A stretch of DNA of 64,000 bases from G963691885 sp963691885. Its GTDB lineage: Bacteria > Pseudomonadota > Alphaproteobacteria > UBA8366 > Aestuariispiraceae. The translations under genes and the position numbers were made by a program. Positions 60,848 through 64,000 of the stretch are shown here, in pieces. The notes beneath the pieces are model-generated. The model worked only from the letters and a program-made list of their open reading frames with translations, did not search any database and was not told where the DNA came from. The stretch is from the NCBI GenBank assembly GCA_963691885.1, contig OY829843.1, positions 1,798,001 through 1,862,000 of the forward strand. Direction: 5' to 3'. Numbering within the stretch: the first letter of the stretch is position 1; each line of letters starts with the position of its first letter.

Positions 60848-61762
60848 ATGTCCGACAAGGGTTCCGGTATCAGGTCCGAAAATGGCGAGGAAGGGGGATT
60901 GGATCCATTGTCCGGGATCGCGGGTCCGGTCGTGACACGGTTTGCCCCCAGTCCGACGGGATTGCTGCATCTGGGATCTGCCTATGCAGCGCTGTTTGCC
61001 CATGATCAGGCCCGTCGCCATGGCGGCCGATTTCTGTTGCGGATCGAAGATATTGATCTGACCCGGTGCCGCCCGGAATTTGAACAGGGCATGATCGAAG
61101 ATCTGCAATGGCTTGGTCTGGAATGGGATGGGCCGGTCATGCGGCAATCCGAACGGCTGCCCGTTTATGATGAGTTCCTTCATGTGTTGGAAGAAGGGGG
61201 TTTGACCTATCCCTGTTTTTGTACGCGTACGGAAATACAGGCAGAAATTGCGGCGGCACCAACGGCCCCGCACGGACCAGATGGTCCGCTGTATCCCGGG
61301 ACCTGCAAGAATTTGGACTGGCGTGAAGCGAGAGCGCGGATTGAAGCGGGGGAGCCGTACGCAACCCGCCTGCATATGGACCGGGCGGCGGAAATGACGG
61401 ATCCCCTGACCTTCACCGATATTGCACGGGGTGTCATAAATGTTGATGCCGGATCCTGTGGCGACATCGTGCTGGGGCGTAAGGACGTCCCGACCAGCTA
61501 TCATCTATCTGTGACGATTGATGACGCGTTTCAATTCGTCAATTTGGTGACACGGGGTGAAGATCTGTTACACGCGACACATGTACACCGCACCCTATTG
61601 GCCCTGCTCGGGTTGCCGGAACCGCTCTACCACCACCACCCGGTTTTATTGGATCCGGATGGCAAGCGGTTCGCCAAGCGGGACAAGTCCGTCACGATTG
61701 GGGGGTTACGCGCAGCGGGTCATACCCCGGAAGAGGTCCGTGCCATGGCAGGCTTTTCGTAA
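60848..61762 (+). CDS. gluQ: Glutamyl-Q tRNA(Asp) synthetase
   Basis: A 304-residue paralogue of the glutamyl-tRNA synthetase catalytic domain that attaches glutamate to queuosine of tRNA-Asp. The HIGH-like motif is in RFAPSPTGLLHLGSAYAALF near residue 34. Lacking the anticodon-binding domain, it ends soon after the KRFAKRDKSVTIGGLR region. CFCTRTEIQ with a late Cys fits the zinc-site variants of the family. The ATG at 60848 was chosen over one 15 codons earlier, which would reach into the AlkA-like gene's alternative start. Confidence 0.9.
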   Translation: MSDKGSGIRSENGEEGGLDPLSGIAGPVVTRFAPSPTGLLHLGSAYAALFAHDQARRHGGRFLLRIEDIDLTRCRPEFEQGMIEDLQWLGLEWDGPVMRQSERLPVYDEFLHVLEEGGLTYPCFCTRTEIQAEIAAAPTAPHGPDGPLYPGTCKNLDWREARARIEAGEPYATRLHMDRAAEMTDPLTFTDIARGVINVDAGSCGDIVLGRKDVPTSYHLSVTIDDAFQFVNLVTRGEDLLHATHVHRTLLALLGLPEPLYHHHPVLLDPDGKRFAKRDKSVTIGGLRAAGHTPEEVRAMAGFS

Positions 61763-61776
61763 CGCCGCGCTAGATC

Positions 61777-62904
61777 CTATTTGCGAGAGACCCGAAGCAC
61801 CGCGCCAGGATCGCTGTCGATCAGCAAATAGATCGCACCATCGGGGCCCTGCCTGACATCGCGGATCCGTTCGCCATACCCATCAAGCAGGCGTTCCTCA
61901 CCCTGAATGACCCCGTTTTCCCTGTCGAGACGGCTGAGCAGTTGATATTTCAGGGCGCCCACAAAAACGTCACCCTGCCATTTCGGGAACATCTCGCCGG
62001 TATAGATCATCATGCCGGACGGCGCGATGGACGGATCCCAGTAGAAAAGCGGTTGTTCATAGCCGGCTTTTTCGGTGCCTTCACCGATCTTGGTACCGAA
62101 ATAATGCCGCCCGTAAGAGATGATGGGCCAGCCATAATTTTTACCGGATTCTGGCTGGTTGATCTCGTCGCCACCGCGTGCGCCGTGCTCAACGGTCCAG
62201 AGCAGGCCGGTTGCCGGGTCCAGCGCCGCCCCTTGAGGATTGCGGTGTCCGTGGCTCCAGGTTTCAGGCATATAGCCTGACTTACCCTTGAAAGGATTGT
62301 CGTCGGGAATGCTGCCATCACGATTGATGCGGACGACCTGCCCCCGATGGATTGTGAAATCCTGAACCCGGTCCCGTTCGCCCCGATCACCCAGGGTGAT
62401 GAAGAGGGTTTTGTCAGGCCCGAATACGAGCCGTGATCCGAAATGGCGGCCCCCGCTGGATTTCGGCATTTGCTGAAAGATGACTTTAACGTCTTCCAAT
62501 GCATTGGCTGCTTTGTTCAATTTCCCGCGGGCAACAGCCGTGCTGACGCCACCCCGTCCGGGCTCTGAATAGGAAAAATAGATGATGCTGCTTTCGGTGA
62601 AATCAGGGTCGAGAGCGACATCCAGCATGCCACCCTGACCGGACGCGACAACTTCTGGAACATTTTCCAGTGGCGGCAGCAATCGGCCATCCGGGTCAAC
62701 CAGGCGAATGGGTCCTTCGCGCTCTGTAACGATCATCTGTCCGCCTGGCAGAAAGGCGAGGCCCCAGGGATATTCAAATCCTTCGGCGACAACCTCTACC
62801 TGCAAATCGTAATCCGCACTTTTGAATTCTTGCGCGGTGGCGGTGATGGAAAATGCAGCAAGGCTTGCGAGGCCAAGACCGAATTTAAAAAGCAGAGATC
62901 GCAT
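61777..62904 (-). CDS. PQQ-dependent soluble aldose sugar dehydrogenase-like protein
   Basis: A 375-residue exported protein with a signal peptide (LLFKFGLGLASLAAFSITATA, cleavage near residue 24) and a six-bladed beta-propeller of the glucose/sorbosone dehydrogenase family. Characteristic pieces are LAFLPGGQMIVTEREG near 50, HFGSRLVFGPDKTLFITLGD near 155 and SHGHRNPQGAALDPATG near 212. The PQQ ligand residues follow the Asb/YliI pattern. The start at MRSLLFKF was chosen because the extension upstream has no ribosome site. It is convergent with gluQ. Confidence 0.92.
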   Translation of the reverse strand: MRSLLFKFGLGLASLAAFSITATAQEFKSADYDLQVEVVAEGFEYPWGLAFLPGGQMIVTEREGPIRLVDPDGRLLPPLENVPEVVASGQGGMLDVALDPDFTESSIIYFSYSEPGRGGVSTAVARGKLNKAANALEDVKVIFQQMPKSSGGRHFGSRLVFGPDKTLFITLGDRGERDRVQDFTIHRGQVVRINRDGSIPDDNPFKGKSGYMPETWSHGHRNPQGAALDPATGLLWTVEHGARGGDEINQPESGKNYGWPIISYGRHYFGTKIGEGTEKAGYEQPLFYWDPSIAPSGMMIYTGEMFPKWQGDVFVGALKYQLLSRLDRENGVIQGEERLLDGYGERIRDVRQGPDGAIYLLIDSDPGAVLRVSRK

Positions 62905-62977
62905 CAATGTCTCCCGTTTTATAGCGATCAGACATATGGGAGAGAATCTCGGAAAAACCAGATCGCCTGTGATCACA

Positions 62978-63832
62978 TCATGACCGAAGGCGCTGGCAAA
63001 GCGCCACATAATCCGGCTCGTCATCCGGTGTCACCAGGCCGTGGCGAATGAAGAAATCCAGAAGGGACAGGTTGCAATTAAACTTGAACCGTTTCGTGTT
63101 CCGGACAATTTCAACCACGTCCTCTGCCGGCATCAACACAAACTGCTCCACCTCCCCATCTGTGTTTCTGGGTGTGAAATCAGCGGGCAATTCAAGGTCG
63201 TAATTATACATGCAATCGGGCTTTATGCCGTTACTGCCCAAATGGGTATAGGTCAGGCAACCGGTTGCAACAGCGCGACTTGCAAGGTCTGCGGGGATAT
63301 CGGCCTCTTCCTGACATTCCTTAACCAGATTGTCGAAGAGGGAGAAGTTATAGGGCTGACCGCCCGCCACCATATTGTCCAGCATGCCGGGATAGGAGGG
63401 CTTGTCATGGGCCCGCTCGGCAATCCAGATCGACATTGATCCGTCCGAATTGCGGACATAACCATTCATATGAACACCATAGGAACGCAACCCGAACCAG
63501 GCGGATGCCGCCCGCTCAAACAGGAAGTGGGATGTCTCACCCCATTTATTGCAGGCAGGATAAAGTTCGCCGCGAAAGCCGGTAACTTCATCCATCCGGA
63601 CAAGTTCATCAATAACGCCGCCGATGGCTTCTGTTCGTTGTTCAGGTGATTGGATATCCGCCCTTAAGGCAACACCGCCGTCATTTGCGGCGGTGAAACA
63701 GGACCAGGTATCGATCATCATCGCAGCCCTTGTCGGGGTGACGCGGCCCAGAGCCGTTTCCCCGGCAAAGAACGGCACGGCCTCTGTGGCCGCGCCGTCG
63801 TTGCAATGATCGATATGGTCCTGAAAGCTCAT
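62978..63832 (-). CDS. Nudix hydrolase with DUF4743 domain
   Basis: A 284-residue protein with an N-terminal DUF4743 region (residues about 10-110, FRGELYPACNKWGETSHFLF) and a Nudix domain with the box GGQPYNFSLFDNLVKECQEE near 158-177. The pattern is that of thiamine-pyrophosphokinase-associated or TPK-like Nudix proteins; the substrate, possibly a thiamine-related or oxidised compound, is inferred. The gene stands apart from the propeller gene upstream by 73 bases. Confidence 0.88.
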   Translation of the reverse strand: MSFQDHIDHCNDGAATEAVPFFAGETALGRVTPTRAAMMIDTWSCFTAANDGGVALRADIQSPEQRTEAIGGVIDELVRMDEVTGFRGELYPACNKWGETSHFLFERAASAWFGLRSYGVHMNGYVRNSDGSMSIWIAERAHDKPSYPGMLDNMVAGGQPYNFSLFDNLVKECQEEADIPADLASRAVATGCLTYTHLGSNGIKPDCMYNYDLELPADFTPRNTDGEVEQFVLMPAEDVVEIVRNTKRFKFNCNLSLLDFFIRHGLVTPDDEPDYVALCQRLRS

Positions 63833-63849
63833 ACTGCGTTTTGCCTTAT

Positions 63850-64000
63850 TCAGAGTTCGATCTTCTTGCCAACCAGAACCTCTGTGACGCCAATGATCTG
63901 TTGCAGGCCGGAACCGATCTGGTCGGCGAGGTCGGCATCCATATCTGGCATCTGGATATCAACAAGTACCATGTCCGTATCCTGCTGATCCTGTGCGGCG
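63850..64000 (-). CDS. C-terminal fragment of an unidentified protein
   Basis: The minus frame runs from the window edge to a TGA at 63850-63852, giving 49 residues that include MVLVDIQMPDMDADLADQIG and end EVLVGKKIEL. The LVDIQMPDMD stretch looks like a response-regulator phosphorylation site, but the rest does not fit a receiver domain, so I make no call. Its stop lies 17 bases before the Nudix gene start on the same strand, so the two are probably in one operon. Confidence 0.45.
   Translation of the reverse strand, partial: AAQDQQDTDMVLVDIQMPDMDADLADQIGSGLQQIIGVTEVLVGKKIEL

Noticed and set aside
1..64000. CRISPR arrays, rRNA genes, insertion sequences
   Set aside because: No regularly spaced repeats, rRNA-like sequence or transposase motifs were seen; the only tandem repeat is the short one after tsaD.

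Overview
The window reads as chromosomal DNA of an alphaproteobacterium, most likely in or near Rhodospirillales; I cannot name the genus. The evidence is gene order: hemC-hemD-mitofilin-like(Mic60)-hemY facing tsaD, an SDHAF4-like gene beside htpX and rsmB, bolA-dnaJ-like-cobS-cobT, recX with a pterin dehydratase, and a TipN-like polarity protein. Most of the window is G+C rich and densely coded. Two stretches are clearly A+T richer: a DUF4238 gene beside a tRNA-Thr (1.4-2.5 kb) and a surface-glycan cluster (about 29.5-36 kb). In 60-base samples I counted 35% G+C at 1741-1800 and 32401-32460, against 65% at 19081-19140.

Layout. 0-2.6 kb: end of an AtuA-like gene with its DUF4387 partner, a PAS protein, then the DUF4238 gene and tRNA-Thr(CGT). 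2.7-9.3 kb: possible small-RNA locus, heme block, tsaD and a lipoprotein gene. 9.3-12.8 kb: hslO, then argD-argF preceded by a short arginine-rich leader ORF and a terminator hairpin that look like a transcription attenuator. 12.8-26.5 kb: two ABC-2 permeases, recX, pterin dehydratase, SDRs, small membrane proteins, a drug/metabolite-type transporter, acetoacetyl-CoA synthetase, a MocR regulator divergent from a flavin-oxidase-type gene, an SDHAF4-like gene, htpX and rsmB. 26.5-29.5 kb: a small catabolic-looking set (SAF-domain oxidoreductase broken by one in-frame TGA, PhyH-type dioxygenase, GntR regulator with a palindromic operator). 29.5-38 kb: Wzm/Wzt ABC exporter with glycosyltransferases of GT2, GT10 and GT11 type and two methyltransferase-like proteins, in an overlapping operon. 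38-46 kb: accA, xerD, a secreted protein of unknown function with a 46-residue membrane peptide, aroK-aroB, a CorC/CNNM-type protein and DUF2889. 46-51 kb: two tiny genes with a well-formed promoter/operator, bolA, a J-domain protein, cobS-cobT and a cupin. 51-64 kb: DUF2937, a Tat-exported dienelactone-hydrolase-like protein, a LysR regulator, an exported protein, a degenerate SDR, upp, a 1147-residue coiled-coil membrane protein, a carboxylesterase, an AlkA-like glycosylase, gluQ, a PQQ-type sugar dehydrogenase, a Nudix protein and a truncated gene at the edge.

How they fit together. Housekeeping functions (heme, arginine, shikimate, fatty acid synthesis, tRNA/rRNA modification, protein quality control) dominate. 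The accessory content is the glycan cluster, the DUF4238 gene, the small regulated gene pair and the catabolic set. The strongest candidate for something undescribed is the arginine-codon-rich leader plus terminator upstream of argDF. The HTH-like domain at the front of the mitofilin-like membrane protein is second.
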